Below are positions 49,124 to 61,469 of a stretch of 64,000 bases of DNA, piece after piece. The position numbers and the translations under genes were made by a program. Each line of letters starts with the position of its first letter. The first letter of the stretch is position 1. Source of the stretch: Lithospermum erythrorhizon (lineage: Eukaryota > Streptophyta > Magnoliopsida > Boraginales > Boraginaceae); contig JADFUC010000473.1 of NCBI GenBank assembly GCA_019722365.1, forward strand, positions 141,868 through 205,867, read 5' to 3'. The notes under the pieces were generated by a model. It ran no database searches. It was not told where the DNA came from and saw only the letters and a program-made list of their open reading frames with translations.

Positions 49124-50560
49124 TGTAGAGTGAAAATTAATTAATATAAATTAATAAAATTCAATTTATTTGAATTTATTAAGTTAATTAATGCACAACC
49201 AATCACATGATTACATGTGTCGATTAGGTTAGGTCAAGCTTCCAATTCTGAAACCGTATATGTGTAAATTAAGGGTTCCCCGCATTTACCCACTTGAATT
49301 TAATTACTAGGTAAAATTAGTGTTTACAAAATAAAAATAGATTTTTGGACAAATGAGCTCAAAATCACGGCCCGATAAAAAATGAAAGAGATAAAAATAG
49401 GATATCTTTGCCACACAAAAATATTCAAAAGCGGCCTTTCTGAAACCAAAAAAGTCATTTGGCTAACATTTGATTAAATAATTATTATTTTAATATTTTG
49501 TTTAGATCAATGATTGAATCATTCCTCAAATAATTTAATTAAATCGGCAGTTCGGTCGTAATCATGCAGATGGATCGACGATGTGACTTGCAGCTTTATA
49601 AATACCTCGCTTTACCTGTGAAAAGGGGTCTTCGTTCATAACGAGAAAACTAAGGCAAAAATGTCGAAAAACATAAAGCTACGGAAGAACCGGTGAAGCG
49701 CTAAAAAGCACCACTCGGCTTGAAGAGATACAAGGGAGAATGACCACAAGATTCAAAAGCGAGAAGAGCTCCGGGCTTGAAGATTCAAGGAGAAGAGCCG
49801 AAGGTTGAAGATTGAATGGAAAATGGCTTGAAGATTGAAGAAGAGCGCATGAGGCACACGAGAACAAGGCCTTGACATTCAGAAAGCTAATTTGCGAGGG
49901 AAATATCTTTGCTGAGAGCCTGACAAGTTAAATCGAGGTAGGATCGAGGCTGCTTTGAAGCACACTCCCGGCCAAATGGGCGACAGCCGCATCGAGTGGA
50001 AGGCGACTGTTGTGTCGACCCCAGATTGTTGTTGAGGAGGTGGGGCACATGACCAGACAAGTCAGCTGCGAGGCTCTTGAAGGCCGCCTTAACAAATCGA
50101 GGGTAGGAGCAAAGATGTTGAAGCCCATACTACATATCGGCAGCCAGCGAGGAATATCTTGGGCATAACTGTACGATAGGAATCTGAAGCCACAATTTCT
50201 GAAGATTCATCCCAGTTATTCTATTTCTTAAAAACTGCGAGCCAGTTCATTGTGAGGAAACAATCTATTTGAAACATCCCATTTCAGGCAATATCCAAAT
50301 CTAGTGACCCGAGTCAAAAGAAAGGGCCCCATTTCGCCGGTCAGCCCGGCCAATCGAAGAAGATCGAGTATTGAGTCGTATGTCTGAGGATCGAAGTCGA
50401 AGACCAAATATCGGTTAAATCTGGCCAGAAATGCGAGATCGAATGCAAGCTGATTCGGACCATATCTCGAGTCAAAGATCGAGGCGCCGTCTGGCGCTTG
50501 TCAGGGACGTATAGAATCGAGGCACCACAGGCTCAAATTAGTTTGAGTTCATATCAGGAT
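49124..50560 (+). repeat. 3' LTR of the large LTR element
   Basis: Begins TGTAGAGTGAAAATTAAT after a purine-rich tract and contains GATTACATGTGTCGATTAGG. A TATA-like CAGCTTTATAAATACCTCGC at about 49591 precedes GAAAAGGGG and fits an LTR promoter. The right limit is approximate. Confidence 0.6.
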
Positions 50561-52029
50561 AGGATTATACCGTAGATGTCGATTATACGTAGGAGATACT
50601 TAAAGTAATAGTCGAGCACCAATCGATTTGATAAATTCGCTATGCGGAAAGATTTCCCCAAAAAATTATTATTTTCGATGCACATATTTATAATAAAATT
50701 TTTCTTCGCGTCACAGAGATTAATAACGAACCAATTAGTTTTCTCAAAATTGAAATGGCTGATTCAATTCGGTACATAACTCGGAACATTATACATATTA
50801 TGTTTCACAAGATAGAATTAGAAACACTGTTTATAATAAACCGTTATGAAATTATCAATGCATATATAGTCCTCACTCTTATACGCTCCTGGCTCGCAAT
50901 TTTAGCTTGATAATTAAGTATAATTAATAGAAGACCCATAATTAAGGTGGTCCTGTTGATATGTTTAGCCGTCAAATCATGAGAAAATAATTTAAAAGCA
51001 AGTTCAACCGCCTTCTCTAGTGCTCCTCCCCCACCCTGGTGTACATAAATCACGTTTCCAGCAACAATCCACTCCTGAGATTAATTCAAACTCAACAGCA
51101 AATTCCTGGAACTTTGCAGGAAACTAGAGACCATGTGATTTCGCCATTATGCATTTCGCACGGAATCTGCACTTCATCCATTTTATAAACAACAAAATTC
51201 TTTTGCACAAAGCACAACATGTAAACTAAGGACTACTCCTTTCACGTCCTTCTTCGTCAACCTAAATAAACATCTATTTATTATTAGTGTTAGTGGAACT
51301 CTATGTACAAGGGATTTCGTGATGTGGTTAGACGCTTAATTAAAATATTTCATGTATTATTATCCATTAAAGATCGTCCAAATTTAAATTTTGATGGTTC
51401 AAAAAATAAGATAACATGATCAATGATTTATGTCTTACTTTTCTATCCTAGTAAGGTTCAAACCATACTATGATACAAACATATTATTTTGGTCATCAGC
51501 CCATAATAATTTTTGTTGGGGTGTTATTATTGTATGGATGTATTCCTAATTTTTTGTTACTTTAATTAATAAAATCGTTTATTTAAAAAAAAAAAGAAGA
51601 TAATTTTGTAAATTGAGATATAGTTTTCGATTATATAGCTCAATGATTATCACTAGGTCTAACAAAAGCGAAAAAATTAAGGGAACAAGTTAGGCATGAT
51701 AGAATGTCAATTATATTATAACGTAGTAATAGTTTATTTAAATCCAATTATATTATTATCAATGTGAAATCTAAACATTTTATTATTGCAAACAATCGAA
51801 GCTAAATGTCCTTTGCATGTAATGTACGGACATGTAAATGAAACTTATAATTGTTGTGTTACAAACAAATAAATAAACAAAAACTGTTAATCGGAATATC
51901 GTTATCAAGTAATCGTTGACCAACTATTTAAAGCCTTACTATTTGAGTCAAAATTAGCCGTGTGGTTAGCCGACGTTTATCATAGACACAGCCTGTACAT
52001 TGCTGAGGTGGCATCAAACCGGACCCACT
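50561..52029. other. Intergenic region
   Basis: A minus-strand ORF at 50844-51053 has an odd QGGGGALEKAVELAFKLF stretch, but no family is recognised. At 51575-51600 AATAAAATCGTTTATTT leads into an A-run, possibly the 3' end of a LINE or SINE. No host gene supported. Confidence 0.35.
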
Positions 52030-52035
52030 TGTCTC
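52030..52035 (+). promoter_or_regulatory. Auxin response element TGTCTC
   Basis: Canonical AuxRE core, bound by ARF factors, about 1.06 kb upstream of the GH3 start codon. GH3 genes are classical auxin-induced genes, so the site is plausible, but a single 6-mer is weak evidence. Confidence 0.4.
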
Positions 52036-52880
52036 CTTACCATCTTACTCAAGCTACGTGTTTGGGTCCCACATTGTCCCCTGTTGACCAAACACCACAA
52101 ATATTTACAAAATTGTTCACGACCCTATAGTTCCCCTCTCATTCCTTCCGACCCCTCCGCCCATTTTGTCTTCCCCCCTCTCATTGTGGTCCCAATCTCT
52201 CTACCTTTATGGACCAATTTAAAAAGGTTTTTTCCTCCATAGATTTTTGTTCTTGAGTTATACCTTAAGAGTTAAGTGCAGAAATGTCTGTCTTGATTAA
52301 TGTTTTGATAGTTAATGGCCAACATCTGAGAATGTTCTATTTAGAAGGAATCGGTACACGTTGTAGATGAGGAAGGTCGGAGATGTCCTTATTATTTTCT
52401 CGATTAACAGGTTAGTTATGTTAGTAGTTGGTGTTCAAATTATCATTCTAAATAAGTTTTTTTTATCAATGTTTAAAAAAAAACTCAATTGATATTATTC
52501 ATTTATTAATTGTAGAAATACTATAATAAAAATAGATATTAGGCTTATCACAGCATCAATTAAATTGAGTTACGTCTCCGGCAAATGATGTCAGTTAAAC
52601 ATCAGAAGATTATAAATCGAAATATTATCAAAAGAAAGTACATAATAAATAACTGTAATCTTTCATTTTGATTGATTAATCTCCGATGCCGAGATGTGTT
52701 CGATAATTAGATATATCGTTTTATCAATCTTAAAATATACATAAAATTATCACTAAAATTACAATTATTGTTAAATTTTAATCATGTAAATATACATTTT
52801 TCATTTATGAAATTATTTAAATATTCGATTGAACACCCTTGTACAAATTATAAAACATCCCTACTTACTAAATTTGACAT

Positions 52881-52888
52881 GACGTGGC
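52881..52888 (+). promoter_or_regulatory. G-box/ABRE-like GACGTGGC
   Basis: ACGT-core element about 200 bp upstream of the GH3 ATG and 28 bp before the TATA box; ACGTGGC is the core of ABA-responsive, bZIP-bound elements. Confidence 0.45.
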
Positions 52889-52908
52889 ATCCCTTCTCAT
52901 TCCCTTCC

Positions 52909-52918
52909 CTATATATAC
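52909..52918 (+). promoter_or_regulatory. TATA box of the GH3 gene
   Basis: CTATATATAC about 175 bp before the ATG, followed by a C-rich leader (CCCCTCC, CCCCCCTCCCCCC). Confidence 0.65.
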
Positions 52919-53089
52919 CCCTCCATCATTTCCTTCCTCCATCACAACACTTCAAATCTCCCTTTTCCAAAACAAACACAACCCCCCTCCCCCCAAAAAA
53001 AACCATCACTTAGTATAAAATAAATCCCAAAATAGCTAAATTCCATTAAAGTTATTATAACCAATTTAAATCTTGCTTGAAAGAGAGAA

Positions 53090-55973
53090 ATGGCAGTTGA
53101 TTCTGTTATATCGTCGCCTTTAGGTCCTCCAGCATGTGAGAGGGATGCAAAGGCACTTAGATTCATTGAGGAAATGACTAGAAATGCTGATATGGTTCAA
53201 GAAACTGTGTTGTCTGAAATTCTTGAAAGAAATGCCAAGACTGAGTATCTTCAAAGGTTTAAACTTAATGGTGCAATTGACCGTGACACTTTTAAGTCCA
53301 AAGTGCCTGTTATTAAATATGAAGATCTTCAACCAGAAATTCAAAGGATTGCTAATGGTGATCGCTCTGCTATTCTATCAGCTCACCCCATCTCTGAGTT
53401 TCTCACTAGGTAATAATAATCCCACTACAAGTATATTAAATTTTATGGTACAAACTTATTTTTATGTTATTGTCGACCGCAGTGGAATAACTAGGGCCAT
53501 GAGGAGCACTCCTGAGCATTCCTAATTTTTTGAAAAAGATTAATTTTATTAAATATTTCGAAATTATAGTTTATTTTTAAAAATTATATTGTTCGTTAAG
53601 CTAGAGATTTTTTATATTTATCTTTATAAATATAGTATCGAAGTAATTAATCAAATCGCTGTATATAGAAAAATACTGCTTCATAACTGGTCTGACCGGA
53701 TTTCTAATTCCTATTTAACCATCTTTGATTAATAACTTATTTTTATGTTATTGATGAACTATAGTTTATTAGTTTTATGTAATTTCACTATTCCAAGAAA
53801 GTGACTTAACATTATTAAATGATTTTTTATTTATTGGACAATTAACAAATAAAGCTCGTTACGTAAGAGGAAGTACTATACTTCAAGTTACCCCAAAGAA
53901 AACAGAATTTGACTTTGACCAAATATATAATGGTCAAACATATAATTTCCGTTGAGAACATGATTTTCACAATCAAGCACATGGTGTAAAGGTTCTGTCC
54001 GAATTTCCAGGGATTTGAGTAATGTAATCCGACACAAAATCTAAGAAATATTACTACTAATCTGACAATTTGATAAGTTAACTAATTACTAAATTAATCA
54101 TCTAACTTGGGATTGATTGATAAATATATGCACATCTAATCATTAAATTTTAACATGTTTCTAAGTAATACCTTGACTATTGGAGTAATTTAATTTGTCT
54201 GACAAGTGTTTTTTTAATTATTTTATGACAGCTCTGGAACTTCAGCCGGTGAAAGAAAACTAATGCCCACAATTAAGGAGGAATTAAATCGCCGTCAGTT
54301 ACTCTACAGTCTTCTCCAACCTGTTATGAACCTGTAAGTACTTTTTTTTTTGGCCATGTACATAATATACACTTTTTGGTTAAAATCTAATGTTAATTAT
54401 TTAACTCTCGACCTCTATGTTCAAGAATAAACACATTTTTCCATTCTTGAAAATATTAATTTTGAAAATGTAGAATGTAATCTGATTTACTTGATGCTTA
54501 CTAAAAGAATATGAGATTTTATTAAATTCTTTTCTAGTGATGCATGTGGAATTTGGGATAATTTCTGACGATGTTTTTTGTTAATGTAAATGCAACAGTT
54601 ACGTGCCTGGATTGGACAAAGGCAAAGGACTATATTTCCTGTTTATCAAGTCCGAAACAAAGACTCCGGGGGGGCTAGTGGCCCGACCCGTACTCACAAG
54701 CTACTACAAGAGTGAGCAATTCAAGACCCGGAAATATGACCCATTCAATGTGTACACAAGTCCTAATGAAGCCATCCTGTGCCCTGACTCATTCCAGAGC
54801 ATGTATGCTCAAATGCTCTGCGGCCTCTACGAGCGCGAACAAGTCCTTCGAGTAGGGGCCGTGTTCGCCTCTGGCCTCCTCCGTGCCATTCGGTTCCTCC
54901 AACTCCACTGGCCACAATTGACCAAAGATATCCGATCCGGGTCACTCAGCCAAAATGTGACCGACCCGGCAATCCGAGAGTGCATGAAGCGGGTTGTTCG
55001 ACCCAACCCAAAATTGGCGGATTTTGTTACCAATGAATGTTCCGGGGATTATTGGGAAAAAATCATCACTAGAATTTGGCCCAACACAAAATATTTGGAT
55101 GTCATTGTGACAGGTGCAATGGCACAATACATCCCCACATTGGATTATTACAGTGGGGGATTACCAAAAGCATGCACAATGTATGCTTCTTCCGAATGTT
55201 ATTTCGGCCTTAACTTGAACCCCATGTGCAAGCCCTCGGAAGTGTCTTACACTATCATGCCCAACATGGGCTACTTCGAGTTCATCCCACATTGCTCCAA
55301 GTCAGTCGAATTCAACCACGACTCGCCTCAAGAACTCGTTGAGCTTGCGGATGTTGAAATTGGCAAAGAATACGAACTTGTGATCACCACATATGCAGGA
55401 TTGTACCGCTACAAAGTTGGTGACATACTCCGTGTCACGGGCTTCCACAACTCGGCCCCACAGTTCCAATTCGTCCGAAGAAAAAACGTCCTACTCAGCA
55501 TTGACTCGGACAAAACCGATGAAGCCGAGTTGCAAAAGGCCGTAGAAAATGCCTCTCAATTACTACGCGAGTTCAATACAAGCGTGGTCGAGTACACGAG
55601 TTATGCAGAGACAAAGACGATTCCAGGGCATTACGTAATATATTGGGAATTATTAGTTAAAGACTCGGCCAACTCGCCTAGTGAAGAGGTACTAAATCGA
55701 TGTTGTTTAACGATGGAAGAGTCGCTCAACTCAGTGTATCGACAAGGCCGAGTTGCGGATCACTCAATTGGACCGTTGGAAATTCGTGTAGTGAAAAATG
55801 GGACATTTGAGGAAGTTATGGACTATGCAATTTCAAGGGGGGCATCAATTAATCAGTACAAAGCTCCAAGATGTGTGAACTTTACACCAATTATGGAGCT
55901 ACTCGATTCAAGACTTGTTTCGGTACATTTTAGCCCTTCATTGCCTCATTGGACTCCAGAAAGACGTCTATGA
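53090..55973 (+). CDS. GH3.1: GH3 indole-3-acetic acid-amido synthetase (GH3.1-like)
   Basis: Three exons: 53090-53409, 54232-54333, 54599-55973; GT-AG introns; 1797 nt, 598 aa, normal for the family. GH3 enzymes adenylate IAA and transfer it to amino acids, lowering free auxin; they act in the cytosol. ATP/AMP motif 1 [10 protein letters not shown] is at residues 107-116. Motif 2 reads YASSECYFG (336-344), with Cys where most members have Ser. Motif 3 reads YRYKVGD (410-416), usually RYRVGD. The start [20 protein letters not shown] and the end [13 protein letters not shown] match the GH3.1 branch of group II. The start is the first ATG after the C-rich leader. AATAAA at 55986 follows the stop. 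Intact; the symbol is by similarity from memory. Confidence 0.93.
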
Positions 55974-56395
55974 TTTAAAAAAGAGAATAAAAAAACCTTG
56001 GAAGAATTGAAGACAAGGGGTTAGGGATTCCCAAGATAATATTCTTAGATTTTTAATTGTTTGGTGTCAAGTCTTATCTATGTTGTTTCATTTTCTTGAT
56101 GTTCGTTCATCTTTGTGGGTTAGGTGTTGACTGTACTTAGATGTATTTTAGGACAGGTAGGTTTGTAAAAGGATGTAAGATATCAGGCTTATTAAATGGA
56201 ACTGTTTCTTTCGTTCAATCTTTTTTTTCCCTTACGTCCAAGCAACTGATGCAATGAGATAGTTACTTGATTTGATATAATATATGCATTATTTGCTTGG
56301 TTTGACTATTTTCATAATGGTTTGAAAGTGAAAGTCTTGCGTGCGGTAGGACATAACATATGATATGTTTAAACAAGTCATTTTCCTTAGCGTTA
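55974..56395. other. GH3 3' UTR and downstream DNA
   Basis: AATAAA at 55986-55991 and a later ATTAAATGGAACTG at about 56191 are candidate poly(A) signals. T-rich tract at 56220. Confidence 0.45.
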
Positions 56396-56631
56396 TACTA
56401 CCTCCATTTCAATTTTAAGGTTTGAGTTATAAATAAAAAATATTTATCTGCCATCGTAAAGTAATCTTATATAAATATTGTATTATTAACTTGGTTAAAG
56501 ATGATACACAAATATGTTGTGTATTATTTAATTTTATAAATACAAAATTAAACGTATAAATTATAGCTTCAAAAATAAATTAATTTTTTATTGAATAAAA
56601 ATATTCAAGTTCAACTGAAATGGAGGGAGAA
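56396..56631. mobile_element. Stowaway-like MITE
   Basis: The left end TACTACCTCCATTTCAATTTT is matched in inverted form by AACTGAAATGGAGGGAG at the right end. About 235 bp, AT-rich, without coding. Lies 420 bp after the GH3 stop. Confidence 0.65.
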
Positions 56632-57830
56632 ATGTCATTTGTCATGGTCTGTTGTTTGAATTTTCTGTTTTTTAATTTCATGATATACTTCCTACATCCC
56701 ATTTTGGATTAATTTATATGGAGAATATCATAAATAGTAAAATTATATTTCAAAGTTAGGCTTAATTTTTTGTTGCCATTTCTATTATGGTCTAATTTTC
56801 AAATTGTCCCTTCTTGTTAACATTTACACAATGATACTTAAATTAATTACAATTATTACTAACATAATTATATTAACTACATTATATATGAAATTAATGG
56901 TTGAAAGTATATAAGAAACTTGCATACTTGAACATATCATAAAAATAGCTCATATGGTTGGAGCGTTATGTTGCCCATGGAATTTATTGGTCTAATGGAC
57001 GTCCTTTGGTCTTAACGGATATCCGTTAATTATTAACGGCCGTTAGATTTATCGGACATTGGTCGGCTTAAGGGAAAGCCTCTCAGACGTGGACCTAACG
57101 CGGTCGAACGGTCCGACTGTCGTTAATAATTAATGGATATACATTGCGATCAAAAGGCGATAAATTGAATTTAGGCTAGAAAGAATGGCCGAAATAAGCT
57201 GGATTTGGCCAGCGTTTTTAATTTTAGCAGCGTTTATTTTCGTGCACCAAATAAGCGCGATTTCCTTGTAAAAAAAAGCTAAATTGCTGGCCGCTGTAGC
57301 ATTCACTACTGCTTTAGCCTTCTTTATAAATGCCCTGCTTTTTCGCCAGCTATTTTTTATTGAAAACCACTACATACCGCGCGGCTCCTCCCGTCAGCGT
57401 AATTCGTGACGGTTGTCCTCTGTACCTCCCCCTTTTGAGACTCCTTCCGAACACAATTTTATTTTCGGATTTTTTTGAAAAAAAAAAATTATGTTCTAAA
57501 AATTTCATTTTTAGTCCGATTTTCTTGAAATTGAAGCTATATATATGTTCTTTATATGGGTAAGAACCGAAATCAATAGATTATCTATGATTTCTTTCTA
57601 ATTTAAGGATTATATAAAAAAGTATTTCGTGGGTTTCTTAGATTTATTGATTGATATTGTTCATACTTTGTCAATTATTTGTTAATTTCTCATAGTCTTA
57701 TTGGAGTTTCATCAGTATTTGTTGAGAAATTATGAATTTTCTATCAATTCGATTATGCATGCTTCAATTATGCATTTTTTGTGATTTTTCGCTATTGTTT
57801 TTTTTTTGTTGAAATCGTGTTTTCTATTAA
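56632..57830. other. Intergenic region with an inverted repeat
   Basis: A second MITE-like left end (TACTTCCTACATCCCATTTT) is at 56688. A 20-bp inverted repeat, 57019-57038 with 57121-57140, encloses an 82-bp spacer. No gene recognised. Confidence 0.45.
57019..57140. repeat. 20-bp inverted repeat with embedded palindrome
   Basis: ATATCCGTTAATTATTAACG pairs with CGTTAATAATTAATGGATAT at 57121-57140 (19 of 20). The left arm overlaps the perfect palindrome AACGGATATCCGTT (57014-57027). Confidence 0.8.
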
Positions 57831-58565
57831 GGTATTGTTATGAATGTCCCCAACCAATATCGTGAAATCTCATATACGTTATTATACGTCATTATAAATA
57901 CGTATACACCAAAAAACTAATGTATAATGATGTATAATGGTGTATAATAGAGTATATTTTATTTATTGGATTGTGATAAATTATAAATCCAACGTCGACT
58001 CATGTTCATTATTTTTGTATTATACTTCAAGAGATGCTAGGAAAATGAACAAATACATAGAGGAACTAAATAATATTAGAATTATAGATGTATAATTGTT
58101 AGAATTATATAGGTTAATATAATTTTCATTAACATGTAATTTGCTTTTTCTCAGTGAGTATATTTACAATGTAATATTGAAATTATCAATGTATTTGTTT
58201 CTACCGATTTGATATATAAAATAGTGCATTCTCCAAAATCAAGTTTCGAATACATAATTGTTTTCTAAATAACTAAGTTTGATGGCGATCAATTCTTGAA
58301 AGTTTGAAGTGCGTTTTGTGCATCGGCATTTTACATTTTCTATTGTGTGTTCATACTCTCGAACATATCTTGAAGTAATCTTTACATAAAAAAATAATAT
58401 ACATGAGCTTATGCTGGATAATAATGTATCACAACTGGTTGAAATAAAATATACTCTATTATACACCATTATATATCATTATACGTTAGTTTTTTTTGGT
58501 GTATACGGATGTATAATGAAGTATAATAGCATATATGAGTTGTTACGATATTGAGTAAAATTACC
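57831..58565. mobile_element. Long-TIR element (MULE/MITE type), non-autonomous
   Basis: TIRs of about 110 bp, e.g. 57855-57965 and 58443-58553. The left reads CAATATCGTGAAATCTCATA ... ACACCAAAAAACTAATGTAT, and the right carries the complement with a few changes. Outermost bases are GGTATTGTTA and the complement GGTAATTTTA. Long TIRs suggest Mutator-type, but I see no 9-bp target duplication. No transposase ORF in the 475-bp interior. Confidence 0.65.
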
Positions 58566-59600
58566 GTTCTGTACTGCTTGATTAAATTGTATTACATATA
58601 TCGGTTGGTGGTGGGACCACGGAAATGAATCTAAATACTTGATAATAAAATCGATATACGAGACTAGTATTAGATGGTAGTAATTTATGTCACGAGAGTA
58701 ATATATTTGGGATTCGTTTCGTGCAAAGATTTAAATAGCGAGAAGTGAAGAAATAAAGCCATAGCCAGCTTGAGCAACTTATTTTTAAAATATCCCTTAT
58801 TCTAAATAAATCATTTCATGTTCATTCTCCCCACTCCCCCCCTCTCCCCGAAATTTTTTCTTCCATTCCTTTGTGGCTCGAATCTGAGAGTTGGTTTATC
58901 TTCTCCTCGTACTCCTGAAACTTGAGTAGAAAAGGCTTTGAATCTTTTGGGGGTATTTCATGAGATTTGAGATAGTTGAGCTTTAGTTGACTTTCTAGTC
59001 GTTAGAGGTGTGAAAGTAATTATTAATTGTAAATGGTGGCGAGGAAGTATATATAGAGGAGCAATTCATCCGAGACATTCGAGACAGGAGTCTCGATAGA
59101 AGCGATTACAGTTGATTATTTCATCGAGACCCATTCGAGAAGTGCCGATAGGCTATGTCGAACCGGGCGCTTTATTGCACGAGACACCATCGAAGCGAGG
59201 GTCTCGATGGGGTCTCGATGCAAATTCATGAATCCTCGTCCAGCGCCCGTGAGACTCGTATTCAGGCGAAGTGTGATAGGGTCTCGGAAGCGCGTAAAAC
59301 CACAAATTCACATATAACGCGTACCACACCGCAAATCTCCCGACAACAAAGCCAACAATAATCACCCGAAAATAACCGAAACACATCCAATCAAATCAGC
59401 CCATCATGATATCATACAATGATATCTTGACCTCGAGACCTGACCATAATCCTCGATACTACATTGGCGTCCAGAATTGACTCATGACCATTTCGGACAA
59501 TTTTATCATTTGGCTTATCATCCCGATAACGAGGATTTGACAAAATTTAAACAGCATGCATTAATTAAAAAGCTTTATAAAAGGCATGAAATTTAAGATT
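58566..59600. other. Intergenic and probable LTR region of the right-hand copia element
   Basis: At 59060-59290 many GAGACA/TCTCGATG words occur (GGGTCTCGATGGGGTCTCGAT), a repetitive GC-richer block. By position this may be the 3' LTR or 3' untranslated part of the SIRE-like element, whose pol ends near 59620; the partner LTR lies outside the window. Confidence 0.35.
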
Positions 59601-59619
59601 CTTTACTAGAAAGCATCCA

Positions 59620-60010
59620 AGCGTCCAGAGCTCGCGCCTAATGCGGTTAAATTGATCTCGGGTGAGTGGTTTGGTGAAGAAGATGTAAAGTTGATCGTTG
59701 TCGCTTAAACTTAATCAATGTTCCACTTTTTTGCACGTGGTCCCCGGATAAAGTGATGACGGATTTCAATGCTTGGTTCTTGATATTGTGCAGTTCTTAG
59801 CGGTATTGATGGCGAACTTTGTGTTGTCGCATAGCACGGAACTTGATCGTACTTGATTCGAAATCTTCCAAAGTTTGTTTTCATCAAAACGCGAAGCGAC
59901 ACAATTTCCAACGCCACATATTCAGCCTCGCCCGTGGGCAATCTGGCAGCTATTTTGCTGGCGACCGTAGGTGGTATGTCTATAGTGACAAGTCCCGTAG
60001 TCTTTAGCAC
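59620..60010 (-). pseudogene. RNase H remnant of the SIRE-like element
   Basis: PTGEAEYVALEIVSL matches the S..EAEY block, and EIRHHFIRG the IEIRHHFIRD block. Further on, FTKPLTRDQFN-like sequence (rc of about 59640-59690) marks the end of pol. Several small indels. Confidence 0.75.
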
Positions 60011-60249
60011 TACATCGAGTGTGCAACACTTGAAAATCGTCAGTATCCCCTTGAGTTCAAAATTCTTGCTGCATAGGATACGAAAGCCCGTACTCGAAGT
60101 GTTCCTTTCACGTGCCGAAGGATCCTTTTAACCGCTTTAAGATGAAATTTCTTTGGAGACCAGCTGAGCTTGAACACAAAAGCAGCTTGACAAACATAAT
60201 ATCGGGTCTAGAGCGGTAAGATAAAAGACTACTGTCATTACCTCGATCT

Positions 60250-61091
60250 TTGTCGTTAACCGTAATACTTGTTCATCCTTGTCAAGTTTTGTTGGAAGTA
60301 GACATTGGAGTTCCGATCACCTTTACATCTTTCATCCCAAATTTCTTTATGAGCTCTTTGAAATTTGCTTTGACTAATGAAGATGCCGTCGTCCATTGCT
60401 TCAACTGGAGTCCGAGAAAGAAGTTCAATTCGCCCGTCATCTTTCATCCTCGAACTCAAACGTCTCATTATTTTACTTAAAATTCCTCACACAACAAATT
60501 ATTAGTAGAGGCAGAAAATAATATCATCAACATAAATTTGAACTACTTATAAGATGTTTGCCTTACTTGGTTTTTTAAGGAAAAGCGTAGAATCGAGCTT
60601 TCCACTTCTTGAAACCATTCACCCGATTAAATGTGTGTAACCTCTGCATACTAGGCTCAGGTCTTTGTTTTTAAGCGAAGTAAAGGGCTTTATACAGTTT
60701 AAAAGCGTGATGAGGATAGTTAGGATCTTCAAAACTTGGGAGGTTGTTTTACAAAACTTCCTAAATCGAAACCATTTGAAAAGTAGCTTTTGACATCCAT
60801 TTGGTGTAGTTTGAAATCCATGTGACTAGCGAAGGCTAGAATAATCTGAATGGATTCGGCGCAGCCACCGGAGCAAAGTTTCATCAAAGTCAACTCTACG
60901 GCTTGATTATGGCAGCCAGACAACAAGGCGACATTTGCTAAAGCGATACGGTTTGTCAAGTTTATTTCGGAAAACCCACTTTGTCCCGATAATGGTTTAT
61001 CGCGAGTTTTCAAGCCCAAATGCCAAACTTTTGCATCTTTCAAATTGTTGAGTTCTTTTTTGCATGAATAAAAATCCAATCGGATCCTCAC
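60250..61091 (-). pseudogene. Reverse transcriptase remnant of the SIRE-like element
   Basis: Minus strand: ASHMDFKLHQMDVKSYFSNG and VKQPPKF (60729-61091), then YVDDIIF (rc of about 60510-60532), the catalytic box, then DDGIFISQSKF (60256-60468). The frame changes between these blocks. Confidence 0.8.
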
Positions 61092-61469
61092 AGAGCTTGT
61101 TTAATATTTAGAGGTACTCTTGAGATACATAAGCACTATGAAGGCATACATTATTTAAAAGAGGATCAGTAGTTACCCCCTTTGAGATATCACCTAAAAT
61201 GAGATCCGAGGGGATGATTCTTGGCCGATCTCGTCTCCTTTAGGAAAGATCTTCGTATGTTAGCCATGGAGATAATCATCAGCATCTTGCGGTTCGATGA
61301 TTATTTGTTTGCTCCCAATAATTGATGCTTCACTCATTTGATACTTGGTTTTGAGGCTCATCGCTTCTTTGGGAATTCTCATCCATTTCCATAATGAATC
61401 ATCTTGCATCTATTACAACTTTCTCGACAAAGCGGATTAGATTAAATCAAAGTTAACATGAATAGATTC

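Larger units (their letters stand above)
44621..50560 (+). mobile_element. Large non-autonomous LTR element (LARD-like)
   Basis: LTRs start TGTAGACAGTGAAAAT (44621) and TGTAGAGTGAAAATTAAT (49124). Similarity continues for well over 1 kb through repeated GAAGATTCAAAGG-type blocks and the TCAAGTCC/GACCAAAGATC region. A purine-rich TCGAGGTGG lies just before the right LTR, a likely polypurine tract, giving plus orientation. The 2.6-kb interior shows no gag, protease, RT or integrase. The outer right end and inner LTR ends are approximate. Confidence 0.65.
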
